Shown here: positions 14,545 through 21,366 of the stretch, in pieces
How the letters are laid out: each line of letters begins with the position of its first letter
Numbering within the stretch: position 1 is the stretch's first letter
DNA from: a virus
DNA length: 31,826 bases
Virus record (IMG/VR): IMGVR_UViG_3300006027_000030
Coordinates: 1 to 31,826 of that record
Direction: 5' to 3' (one strand)
The notes under the pieces: generated by a model
The model's database searches: none
Told to the model about the DNA's origin: nothing
What the model saw: the letters and a program-made list of their open reading frames with translations, nothing else
Program-made: the position numbers and the translations under genes

Positions 14545-14547
14545 CTA

Positions 14548-14608
14548 TTGTCCGCTTATACAGGACAAAATAATATTAATACAACGCAATACAACGCTAT
14601 ACAAGGAG
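14548..14608 (+). promoter_or_regulatory. Gene 32 leader: hairpin, A-rich direct repeats and ribosome site
   Basis: A perfect 6-bp hairpin TTGTCC/GGACAA (14548-14568, 9-base loop) is followed by an A-rich, apparently unstructured stretch with the 10-base direct repeat AATACAACGC (14578-14587, 14588-14597) and a partial third copy ending in the AAGGAG ribosome site (14603-14608). In T4, gp32 represses its own mRNA by binding cooperatively from a 5' structure into an unstructured leader. This layout is the same in outline. I see no clear pseudoknot partner for the loop. Confidence 0.5.
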
Positions 14609-14615
14609 AAAAAAT

Positions 14616-15533
14616 ATGTCGTTTAATTCAATTAGTGACCTGAGAAAGGCACGTTCAAACTTCGATAACTTGATGAAAGAAGTCGAGAAAATCGAAACCC
14701 CAAAAACCCAAAACCGAGCAGACGAAAGAGAGTGGAAGCCAACTGTGGACCAAGCAGGAAATGGTTATGCTGTTATTCGTTTTTTGCCTGCACCTAAAGG
14801 AGAAGAACTTCCTTGGGCAAGGATTTGGAATCATGGTTTTCAAGGACCTACTGGAAAGTGGTATATTGAAAACTCGCTTACAACATTAAATCAAACAGAC
14901 CCTGTTTCAGAACTAAACAGCGAACTGTGGAATAGTGGTGTTGAAGCAAACAAAGATATTGCTAGAAAACAAAAACGTAGACTAGCTTATTATACTAACA
15001 TCATGGTTGTTAAAGACCCAGGTAACCCTGCTAATGAAGGACAAGTTTTCCTTTACAAGTTTGGTAAGAAAATCTTTGACAAAATTAAAGATGTTATGCA
15101 ACCAGAGTTTGAAGATGAGAATCCTTTAAATCCATTTGATTTTTGGGAAGGTAGTAATTTCAAATTGAAAATAAGACAGGTTGAAGGTTATAGAAACTAT
15201 GACAAATCTGAATTTGAATCTACAACAAGTGCAGTTGCAGAATCAGATGATGACATAGAGGCTATTTGGGCAAAACAATATTCATTAATGGAAATTGTAG
15301 ACCCTAAAAACTTTAAATCTTACGACGAACTAAAAGCTAAACTAAATATGGTATTAGCTGGCGGTGCTAAAGTAACAACTGCTGAAAAAATTGCAGAACA
15401 AACAGGAGATGTCGAAGATGGCACTTTTGTTAAGAATGCAACATCAGCTGTAAGTGTTTCATCTAATGTGGATACTTCTGATGATGAGGATGATACATTA
15501 AGTTACTTTGCCAAACTAGCAGAAGATGACTAA
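14616..15533 (+). CDS. 32: Single-stranded DNA-binding protein gp32-like
   Basis: Coats ssDNA during replication and recombination. The 305 residues (T4: 301) show the three-part layout: a basic N-terminal B domain (SDLRKARSNFDNLMKEV) for cooperativity; a core with WKPTVDQAGNGYAVIRFLP, GKWYIENSLTT, KRRLAYYTNIMVV and FDFWEGSNFKLKI; and a very acidic C-terminal tail (DTSDDEDDTLSYFAKLAEDD) for partner proteins. There is no Cys anywhere, so the zinc site of T4 gp32 is lost; the equivalent segment reads QTDPVSELNS. The start has an AAGGAG site 7 bases upstream and a structured leader suggesting autoregulation. A strong terminator follows the stop. Confidence 0.92.
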   Translation: MSFNSISDLRKARSNFDNLMKEVEKIETPKTQNRADEREWKPTVDQAGNGYAVIRFLPAPKGEELPWARIWNHGFQGPTGKWYIENSLTTLNQTDPVSELNSELWNSGVEANKDIARKQKRRLAYYTNIMVVKDPGNPANEGQVFLYKFGKKIFDKIKDVMQPEFEDENPLNPFDFWEGSNFKLKIRQVEGYRNYDKSEFESTTSAVAESDDDIEAIWAKQYSLMEIVDPKNFKSYDELKAKLNMVLAGGAKVTTAEKIAEQTGDVEDGTFVKNATSAVSVSSNVDTSDDEDDTLSYFAKLAEDD

Positions 15534-15549
15534 AGTCTAAACTAGTTTT

Positions 15550-15583
15550 GGGGCGATATATTAAGTTATGTCGCCCTTTTTTT
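15550..15583 (+). terminator. Rho-independent terminator after gp32
   Basis: GGGCGA (15551-15556) pairs with TCGCCC (15571-15576) around a 14-base loop, followed by seven T. Its last T is also the first base of the late promoter octamer for the lipoprotein gene, so terminator and promoter are fused. Confidence 0.88.
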
Positions 15584-15590
15584 ATAAATA
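15583..15590 (+). promoter_or_regulatory. Late promoter TATAAATA for the lipoprotein gene
   Basis: An exact octamer beginning on the last T of the gp32 terminator; the start would be near 15596, about 48 bases before the ATG, which has an AAAGG ribosome site. Confidence 0.62.
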
Positions 15591-15643
15591 TAAATTGGAG
15601 TTCGTGTTAAACGAGCAAAATTAATCAAAAAAGGTATACAAAA

Positions 15644-15913
15644 ATGATTAAAACAATAACAATGTTATTTGCTTTAGCTTTTATTGCTACTGGTTGTGCT
15701 ACAGTTGGTGCCGTTATTGACGGTGGTAAAGACTTAGCTACTTCAACTGTTGATACAGTTGTTACAACCGCTGGTAATGTTTCCGCTTCTGCACTTAGAG
15801 ATGTTTCTAATGTTACTAAAACAGTAGCAGATGCAGCTGAAGGTGTAGTTGATACAGTAGTTACAGAAGTCGATAAACAGACTGATGAATTACAAACTGG
15901 AAAACCAGAGTAA
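15644..15913 (+). CDS. Small entericidin-like lipoprotein (89 aa)
   Basis: The N-terminus MIKTITMLFALAFIATGC is a lipoprotein signal peptide with the modified Cys at 18, though the -3 position is Ala rather than the usual Leu/Val/Ile. The mature part begins CATVGAVIDGGKDLATSTVDT, which recalls the small entericidin family (a Cys, then a GxxIxxGG-type turn). A long amphipathic repeat-like helix with several (V)DTVVT units follows. It would be anchored in the host envelope. Possible roles are superinfection exclusion, envelope damage or lysis assistance; none is shown. The gene is a monocistronic unit with its own late promoter and a terminator on each side, unusual among tightly overlapping neighbours. 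Confidence 0.75.
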   Translation: MIKTITMLFALAFIATGCATVGAVIDGGKDLATSTVDTVVTTAGNVSASALRDVSNVTKTVADAAEGVVDTVVTEVDKQTDELQTGKPE

Positions 15914-15932
15914 ATAACACCAGAATAATATT

Positions 15933-15960
15933 AAGGGTCGTTTATACGGCCCTTTTTTTT
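15933..15960 (+). terminator. Rho-independent terminator after the lipoprotein gene
   Basis: AAGGGTCG (15933-15940) pairs with CGGCCCTT (15947-15954), with one T-G wobble, around the loop TTTATA and is followed by a T run to 15960. Confidence 0.87.
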
Positions 15961-15973
15961 GGCTTGTAACTCG

Positions 15974-15981
15974 TATAAATA
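15974..15981 (+). promoter_or_regulatory. Late promoter TATAAATA heading the morphogenesis operon; leaderless geometry
   Basis: An exact octamer, 5 bases, then the ATG at 15987. There is no ribosome site. Spacing is identical to that at 10609-10622. Confidence 0.65.
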
Positions 15982-15986
15982 GTCGT

Positions 15987-16559
15987 ATGGCAAATCCTTT
16001 TGAACAAATAAGAGCAAATTCTAACGACCAAACTAAATCTATGGATTGGTATATGAAACAAGTTAGAAAAATTAGAGGTGACTTTCAATCACAGGGACAA
16101 GTCTATAATTCTGATATAGGTAAAACAACAAATAAATTAGAAATAGGACATATGTATATGTTTTTATATGACCCAATATACAAGGAAACTCTACCATATT
16201 ACGATACGTTTCCTTTATGTTTGCCTTTTGAGGAAACTAATAATGGGTTTTATGGGCTTAACTTACACTACCTACCTTATTTAATGAGAGCAAAATTATT
16301 AGGTAGTTTATTAGAGACAGCAGATTCACCCACAATAGGGCCTAAAACAAAGATGCAATATAACTGGTCATTACTTAGCCAGGCATCTAAAAGTCCAATG
16401 GTAAAACCGTGTGTTAAGCGTTATGTAAAACAGCGTATAGGTTCCAAACTTTTAAAAGTAAATCCAGAAGATTGGAAGGCAGCTATATTTTTACCGGTAG
16501 AGCAATTTAATAAAGCAACAAAGAATAAAGTTTACAGCGACTCTAGGAGAATGGCGTAA
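15987..16559 (+). CDS. Possible DNA end protector gp2-like / virion protein
   Basis: A 190-residue protein with a conserved-looking central block: GHMYMFLYDP, LPYYDTFPLCLPFE, GFYGLNLHYLPYLMRAKLL, and a C-terminal CVKRYVKQRIGSKLL...WKAAIFLPVE...YSDSRR. From memory, proteins of this type in marine T4-like phages are annotated as gp2-like DNA end protector proteins, which in T4 enter the head and shield DNA ends from RecBCD. It is shorter than T4 gp2 (about 270) and I could not verify homology, so the name is tentative. It is the first gene of the late structural operon, starts directly after a late promoter with no ribosome site, and ends TAATG, sharing a base with the next gene. Confidence 0.5.
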   Translation: MANPFEQIRANSNDQTKSMDWYMKQVRKIRGDFQSQGQVYNSDIGKTTNKLEIGHMYMFLYDPIYKETLPYYDTFPLCLPFEETNNGFYGLNLHYLPYLMRAKLLGSLLETADSPTIGPKTKMQYNWSLLSQASKSPMVKPCVKRYVKQRIGSKLLKVNPEDWKAAIFLPVEQFNKATKNKVYSDSRRMA

Positions 16560-17179
16560 TGTCAAAACGAACACAATTTACACTTAATAATTTTATTTCA
16601 AAAATACGTAGGCAGGACTTATCACGTGCAAGTAGATTTGAATGTATTTTAACAGCCCCAGCAGGCATAAGTATCTCAGGCAGTAGAACAATATCCTTAC
16701 TATGTGAGGAAGCCTTAATACCTGGGTTACAAACAACCTATGCACCTGTTAGATTTGGTAACTGGCTAGAACCTAGAGTATCAGGTGTTGAATACTTTAT
16801 TGATAACGCCACTTTAACATTTTATTTAGATAACGAACAGGACGTAAGAACATACTTAGAGGATTGGATGTTCAAAACACAAGCTGACCCAATATCAAAA
16901 GAAGTAGGTTTTTATAATGATTATGTAGGGGAAATTATTATACACGCTTTAGATAGAACAGATAGAATTACAGGTAGTTGGAAACTTGTAGAAGCCTTTC
17001 CACGTATTATTAACTTAACGCCTTTAGCTATGGCTAATGATACACCGAATAGAGTAAGTGTAATATTTTCATATAAATATTGGGAACGATATGATGGAAG
17101 ACCAACACCTACTCCACCTGAAAAACAAGAACAAACAACTACAACTGAAACACAAGAACAAACAACTACACCCGATTAA
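16559..17179 (+). CDS. Tail-tube-fold protein (gp19/gp54 family), probable tube initiator
   Basis: A 206-residue protein with the tube-fold layout: an N-terminal FECILTAPAG strand, CEEALIPGLQT (where gp19 has a ...ALPAGI... segment), a long strand VEYFIDNATLTFYLD, a GFYNDYVGEIIIHALDR stretch, KLVEAFPRIIN, and a final VSVIFSYKYWERY strand. The IPG, FPxxI and final YWE landmarks fit T4 gp19 and its baseplate relatives gp48/gp54. Because the main tube gene normally lies near the sheath gene, and this copy sits with hub genes, a gp54-like tube initiator role is more likely. The C-terminus is a Thr/Gln/Glu-rich tail with a repeated EQTTTTETQ unit. A late octamer at 17072-17079 lies within the gene. 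Confidence 0.5.
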   Translation: MSKRTQFTLNNFISKIRRQDLSRASRFECILTAPAGISISGSRTISLLCEEALIPGLQTTYAPVRFGNWLEPRVSGVEYFIDNATLTFYLDNEQDVRTYLEDWMFKTQADPISKEVGFYNDYVGEIIIHALDRTDRITGSWKLVEAFPRIINLTPLAMANDTPNRVSVIFSYKYWERYDGRPTPTPPEKQEQTTTTETQEQTTTPD

Positions 17180-17197
17180 TTATTGAGGAGATAAATT

Positions 17198-17899
17198 ATG
17201 GCATTACCCCAGGTAGACTTACCTTTAAGTGAGATTAAAGTTCATTCATTAAATAAGAAATTTGATTTCAGACCTTTTAGAGTAAAGGAAGAAAAAATAC
17301 TTGTTATGGCAAGTGAATCTAACGACATTGCAGACATGATGAAAGCAACGCAACAGATTGTTACTAATTGTTCAATGGGCAAAGTAGATGGCAGTAAGTT
17401 GCCAATGTTTGCTTTACAAAAATTGTTTTTAGATTTAAGAGCAATTTCAATTTCAAACAATGTAGATTTATCTTTACGTTGTGGAGAATGTAATGAGGAA
17501 TATAAACATAATGTATTGTTAGATGAAATTGATATTACTTATGATGATGAACATAAGAATCCAATTAAGTTAAGTGATAGCTTAGCAATTGAAATGAAAT
17601 ATCCAGATGCTATACAATTACAGGAAATGTTGAATGGTGAAACAATGGACAAGGTATTTAATACAACTGTTGAATGTATTGAAAAAATCTATAATGGTGA
17701 CGAAATTATAGAAGCAAAAACAATAGCACAAGAAGAAATGTTAGAGTGGCTTGAAAATTTAACAATGGAACAGTTTGATAAAATAAAAGATTTCTTTGCT
17801 ACTATGCCTACATTAGAACACGTAATAGAATTTAAATGTGTTAAATGTGAAAAAGAAAATTACTTAGGAATGAACGGGTATTTAAATTTTTTCGTATAG
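17198..17899 (+). CDS. 26: Baseplate hub assembly protein gp26-like
   Basis: A 233-residue protein of the T4 gp26 baseplate type (T4: 208). It has a zinc-ribbon-like pair of Cys motifs: C95-x2-C98 in LRCGECNEEY and C214-x2-C217 in FKCVKCEKEN. The region between holds acidic helices such as EEMLEWLENLTMEQFDKIKDFFATMP. GAGGAG precedes the ATG by 7 bases. T4 gp26 is needed for hub assembly and is thought to act as an assembly factor. The final codons run over AAATTTTTTC, and the next gene's conserved region begins in the -1 frame exactly there, so ribosomes may shift to make a gp26-gp51 fusion of about 292 residues. Confidence 0.72.
   Translation: MALPQVDLPLSEIKVHSLNKKFDFRPFRVKEEKILVMASESNDIADMMKATQQIVTNCSMGKVDGSKLPMFALQKLFLDLRAISISNNVDLSLRCGECNEEYKHNVLLDEIDITYDDEHKNPIKLSDSLAIEMKYPDAIQLQEMLNGETMDKVFNTTVECIEKIYNGDEIIEAKTIAQEEMLEWLENLTMEQFDKIKDFFATMPTLEHVIEFKCVKCEKENYLGMNGYLNFFV
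17884..17893 (+). other. Candidate -1 ribosomal frameshift site AAATTTTTTC
   Basis: In the gp26 frame this reads A.AAT.TTT.TTC and contains two overlapping X.XXY.YYZ heptamers, A.AAT.TTT (17884-17890) and T.TTT.TTC (17887-17893). Slipping back one base at either joins gp26 to the gp51 frame at CGT (17893), giving ...GYLNFFRIALSHETLE. No convincing stimulatory hairpin or well-spaced upstream ribosome-like site was found by eye. Confidence 0.55.
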
Positions 17900-18075
17900 C
17901 CCTTTCGCATGAGACATTAGAAAACTTTTTTAAAACTAACTTTTTGTTAATGCAAGAACATAAATATAGTATAACAGAAATAGAAAGTTGGATGCCGTGG
18001 GAAAGGGAAGTATACATAGCTTTATTATTAGATAACATACAAAAGAAAATAGAGAGGAAGAAAAAGAATAAATAA
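17893..18075 (+). CDS. 51: gp51-like baseplate hub assembly factor (-1 frame, no standard start)
   Basis: The frame is open from 17851 to the stop at 18073-18075 and encodes RIALSHETLENFFKTNFLLM, then QEHKYSITEIESWMPWEREV, then a Lys-rich end. From memory this matches the short gp51-like proteins of marine T4-like phages (a LSHxTLE...LMQxHKY...WERE pattern). There is no ATG, GTG, TTG or CTG ahead of the conserved N-terminal part; the first standard starts (TTG 17944, ATG 17950) would cut off about half of it. The simplest reading is that it is made by -1 frameshifting from gp26. The stop overlaps the start of the next gene (TAATG). Confidence 0.6.
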   Translation, partial: RIALSHETLENFFKTNFLLMQEHKYSITEIESWMPWEREVYIALLLDNIQKKIERKKKNK

Positions 18076-19721
18076 TGGCTAAAGTCAAGGACAATAAAGA
18101 TAAGCCTTCATACGGTTTCACAGGAGCCGTAAAAGAAAAGCTACTTGGGATAGACCCTGCAACAGTTGGGTTCTCTCAAATCATGTCTGAAACTTTTAAT
18201 CCAGCAACTATGTTTGGCTCAGAATCTTTCTTAGCAAAAGCTTTTGCAACTGAAGGACAACGAGAAAGAAGAGCGGGTGTAGAAAAAGGTAAACCCATAG
18301 GCTTCACATCTGAGGTAATAGAAAAACAAACTCAAGAACAACAAAAAATAACCGAAGAACAAACCAAAGAAATTAAAGAAACTATTAAGGAAACAGTAAC
18401 CAAAACTCAAACTAAGAAAGAGGACCCTAGAGAAAAATTAAAAGACCCTGAATTAGAAAACCAAACTGATAGAGTTATTGCTAAATTAGATGAAGTAAAG
18501 GCAGCAGTAGTTGCATTCTCTGGTGGCGGTGGTATGGGTGGTATGGGTATGCCACTTGCTCCTGGACTCCCGGGCAGTAAAGATAAAACGACTAAGCCAG
18601 GGGGCAAAACAGGAATTTTTAGAAACACCATTAGGAGTATAGGTGCTGGTTTAGGACTTAACACGATAAAAAATAAATTTTTTCCTAGTGTTAAAGACAC
18701 CCTACCTAAAGGAACAAAATTAAATTCGGCAGGAAGATTAATAGACGAAAAAACAGGCAAATTTGTTAAAGAGCCCGATAAGTTAAAAGACGCAAAACAA
18801 AAAGTAGATACAAAAACTAAAGCTAAACCTAATGTCAGTGCTGCTAAAAATAAAACAAAGCAAGGTGTTATGTCAAAAGTCCGAAATAAATTGGCAACAA
18901 AGGTTGGAGCCAAAACAGCAACAAAAGGAGCATTTGCCAGCACAGGTTATGGGCTTATTGTAGCAGGAGGCTTGACTGCATATGATATAGGAGAATATGC
19001 TTTAAGTAAATCTGCTAGGATGCAATATGATTTAGCATTAGGCGGAGAAGAAACACAGGATGAAGCATTTAATTGGTTATTAGAAAACGACCCAGAAGTT
19101 TTAGGTGTTCCTGAACAAGTTCCTCAAGACAAAAGAATGGAATTCTTAACATTACAAAATGATTACCCAGATCAATCAGAAGAAGATATTTTGAAAACAA
19201 TGAACATTGATAATGATGCTACAATAAAACGTAAAGAAAAATCAAGAGATAAAATGGAAGCTGCTTATACTGATATGCTACAAGAAGAAGGTATGGGTGG
19301 CAGATTTTTTGGCATGGGATTAAATACTGAGGGCGAACAAAAACTTCAAGAATTAATGGCTGCTTATGATGAAGGACAAGTAACTCCTAATATGGTAAAT
19401 GCTATGAATAAAAATTTAGAGGCCCTAGATTCAGATGTTAGATTTGATGCTTCTGGTAATAAAACTACTGTTCAAGCTTTAATGGATGCAGAAGAAAATG
19501 CTAATCTTAATAACATGGATAGCGTAGACTTAGAAGCCAAAACTATTGAAGTTAATGAAACTTTAGGTCAAAACAATCCTAATTTATCACCCACAATAGT
19601 TGCTGGCAACAATCAACCACCATCTGTTAATGTTAGTCCAAATGTTACAGTAACGTTGCCTAGGGAAATAAAACCAATTACAGAGTCAAGCAGAAGGTTT
19701 GTATCATACGAAAACCCTTAA
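18075..19721 (+). CDS. Probable tail tape measure protein (gp29 position)
   Basis: A 548-residue, low-complexity, largely helical protein. It has a Gln/Glu/Lys/Thr-rich predicted coiled region at about 75-115, a Gly/Met/Pro-rich linker (GGGGMGGMGMPLAPGLPG) near 151-168, Lys-rich basic segments at 180-290, a hydrophobic stretch near 293-312 (STGYGLIVAGGLTAYDIG), acidic helices, and a Pro/Val-rich C-terminus with SPNVTVTLPREIKP. No enzyme motif is present. It follows gp26/gp51 directly and is close in length to T4 gp29 (590), as a tape measure for a T4-length tail should be. I infer tape measure from position, size and composition, not from sequence similarity. It overlaps the opposite-strand gp4 gene by 4 bases. 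Confidence 0.5.
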   Translation: MAKVKDNKDKPSYGFTGAVKEKLLGIDPATVGFSQIMSETFNPATMFGSESFLAKAFATEGQRERRAGVEKGKPIGFTSEVIEKQTQEQQKITEEQTKEIKETIKETVTKTQTKKEDPREKLKDPELENQTDRVIAKLDEVKAAVVAFSGGGGMGGMGMPLAPGLPGSKDKTTKPGGKTGIFRNTIRSIGAGLGLNTIKNKFFPSVKDTLPKGTKLNSAGRLIDEKTGKFVKEPDKLKDAKQKVDTKTKAKPNVSAAKNKTKQGVMSKVRNKLATKVGAKTATKGAFASTGYGLIVAGGLTAYDIGEYALSKSARMQYDLALGGEETQDEAFNWLLENDPEVLGVPEQVPQDKRMEFLTLQNDYPDQSEEDILKTMNIDNDATIKRKEKSRDKMEAAYTDMLQEEGMGGRFFGMGLNTEGEQKLQELMAAYDEGQVTPNMVNAMNKNLEALDSDVRFDASGNKTTVQALMDAEENANLNNMDSVDLEAKTIEVNETLGQNNPNLSPTIVAGNNQPPSVNVSPNVTVTLPREIKPITESSRRFVSYENP

Positions 19722-20158
19722 TACTTTAACCCTAATTCTTTTTCGGTTATAATTTTAAATTCCCAATTTCTATCTAAACAAAATTCACTAGCGCTTTCCC
19801 ATTTGGCTAGGTTGACTCCATATTGCATGACTTCCGATATGAAACGTTTAGTTCTACGTTTAGGTTGTTTTGGCTCTTGTGTAAATCTATATGGCTTAAT
19901 TTCTATAAGATACTTTTTATCTTTTACTTTCATATAAAAGTCTGGGAAGTATCTATGAACTTTTCTATCAAGAGGAGACCTATAAGGAATAGCGATAATC
20001 TCACTTCCCCACTCTGCAACGTCTTCGTTTAGGTCACACCAATTCATAAATTTAAGTTCATAACTAGAACGATATACAATTTCGTTAAGATTTCCCTTAT
20101 ATTTTAGGGGGTTACGAGGAATAAACTTACCTTGATGTAAATCTTTTGTGTAAGGCAT
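19718..20158 (-). CDS. 4: Head completion protein gp4-like, TnsA/PD-(D/E)XK nuclease fold
   Basis: A 146-residue protein (T4 gp4: 150) with LKYKGNLNEIVYRSSYELKF at the N-terminus and a PD-(D/E)XK core: Glu34, Asp73 in RYFPDFYMK, and Glu86-x-Lys88 in YLIEIKPYRF. This matches the head-completion gp4 type, proposed to trim DNA ends or work at the portal before tail joining. It is the only leftward gene in the structural region, inserted between the tape-measure-like gene and gp48. It has its own late promoter facing that of gp48. There is no obvious ribosome site in its short leader. The 3' end overlaps the upstream gene's stop. Confidence 0.85.
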   Translation of the reverse strand: MPYTKDLHQGKFIPRNPLKYKGNLNEIVYRSSYELKFMNWCDLNEDVAEWGSEIIAIPYRSPLDRKVHRYFPDFYMKVKDKKYLIEIKPYRFTQEPKQPKRRTKRFISEVMQYGVNLAKWESASEFCLDRNWEFKIITEKELGLKY

Positions 20159-20165
20159 ATAAATA
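20158..20165 (+). promoter_or_regulatory. Late promoter TATAAATA for gp48, rightward
   Basis: An exact octamer starting on the first base of the gp4 ATG (opposite strand). The predicted start is near 20171 and the leader is about 28 bases, with a TAGGA ribosome site before ATG 20199. Confidence 0.65.
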
Positions 20166-20180
20166 ATAAAAGTAAAATAC

Positions 20181-20188
20181 TATTTATA
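20181..20188 (-). promoter_or_regulatory. Late promoter TATAAATA for gp4, leftward
   Basis: TATAAATA on the minus strand, 22 bases before the gp4 ATG (20158). The predicted start is near 20175, so the two opposing transcripts would overlap by only about 5 bases and the two polymerases would compete for the same DNA. Confidence 0.65.
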
Positions 20189-20198
20189 GGAATCATCA

Positions 20199-21365
20199 AT
20201 GATAATTAACAATATCTTAGAAGGTATTAACAAAGTTTTTAGAGGCGAAACAGGTCAGGAAGAGACTGTTGCTAGACAAGTAGAAGGTAATCGAGTTAAT
20301 AACGGAGAGGATGCTGAGTCTAAAACACAAGATTCATTAAAAGCAAATGCAAGAGCTAAAAGATTTTTAGATAACTCTGTTCAAATGTTACAATATCCTC
20401 AGACAATTAATACTGAAGAACAACCTCATTCTGTAAACTTTACAATTAAAGTTAGAGAGCAGGGCAAAATGGGACAGGCAATACAAAATAGAGGACCTGT
20501 TCAATTTGAAAAAAGCGAACAAAATAAAGTATCAGAAGAAAGCTTAACGGCGCTTGTTCAAGCAGGAGCAGCTTTTGGTGGTGCTACATTGGGAGGGTTA
20601 CTTACAAAAAACGGAGGCGCGCTTGCTAAAGTAATTGGAACTGGTGTCGGGGCCGGCGGCGGATATGCTATTGGTGAAAGCATTACTACTAATATTATAC
20701 AACCAAATAGAACTATTACTACTTCCGATATTATAACATTATATGTTCCTCAATCACCACAGTCTACTTATGAAGCAGATTATCAGGATAGTGAATTAGG
20801 ACTTGCAGGTGCGATAGGACAAAATGCAAAAAATGGTCTAGGTGATTTATTAAATAGTGATTTAGGAGAATTTGCAACTCGACAATTAGTAAGTGCTGCC
20901 GACATAGGAAAAGCAATAGGACTTAATGTTAATATAAGAGGAGCCATTCAAGCTGCCACAAGAAAAATTACAAATCCATTTAAAGAACAACTATTTAAAA
21001 CTATGAACTTTAGGGAGTTTGGTTTTGAATTTAAATTTGCACCTAAAAATAATTCAGAATTAAATGCAACAACGAATATTATTAATACATTTAAATATCA
21101 TATGCATCCAGAAAAAACACAAGATGGATTATTTTTAATTTACCCTTCAGAATTTGATATTGAATTTAGATACAAAGGAAAAGCAAATACTTTTGTTAAT
21201 AGAATATCATCTTGTGCATTAACTAATATGAAAGTAGATTATGGTTCAGGCGGAGTTCTTACAACAATTCGTAATACTGCAGGTGCCCCTTCAGAAATTA
21301 CAATGGGCTTACAATTTAAAGAACTAGAAATACTTACAAAAGAAAGAATAGAGGACGGTTATTAA
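20199..21365 (+). CDS. 48: Baseplate tail-tube cap gp48-like
   Basis: A 388-residue protein (T4 gp48: 364). The C-terminal third carries the recognisable tube-cap block: NFREFGFEFKFAPKNNSEL, FKYHMHPEKTQDG, LIYPSEFDIEFRYKG, SSCALTNMKVDYGSGG and PSEITMGLQFKELEILTKE near the end. The central region has a Gly/Ala-rich hydrophobic segment (roughly residues 118-165) typical of this protein. It caps the hub and starts tube polymerisation together with gp54. It lies downstream of its own late octamer and one base before gp53, the usual neighbour set for baseplate assembly. Confidence 0.82.
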   Translation: MIINNILEGINKVFRGETGQEETVARQVEGNRVNNGEDAESKTQDSLKANARAKRFLDNSVQMLQYPQTINTEEQPHSVNFTIKVREQGKMGQAIQNRGPVQFEKSEQNKVSEESLTALVQAGAAFGGATLGGLLTKNGGALAKVIGTGVGAGGGYAIGESITTNIIQPNRTITTSDIITLYVPQSPQSTYEADYQDSELGLAGAIGQNAKNGLGDLLNSDLGEFATRQLVSAADIGKAIGLNVNIRGAIQAATRKITNPFKEQLFKTMNFREFGFEFKFAPKNNSELNATTNIINTFKYHMHPEKTQDGLFLIYPSEFDIEFRYKGKANTFVNRISSCALTNMKVDYGSGGVLTTIRNTAGAPSEITMGLQFKELEILTKERIEDGY

Positions 21366-21366
21366 A

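Noticed and set aside
17072-17079. TATAAATA inside the tube-fold gene, upstream of gp26
   Set aside because: Exact octamer, but it encodes conserved-looking residues (the YKYWE strand) and gp26 has no leader of matching size; chance occurrence in AT-rich coding DNA is likely. Not listed as a promoter.
18407-18943. 178-residue leftward ORF
   Set aside because: It is the complement of the Lys/Thr-rich part of the tape-measure-like gene, with no ribosome site or promoter, and its composition (Leu/Val/Pro-rich) is what the reverse of such a gene gives.
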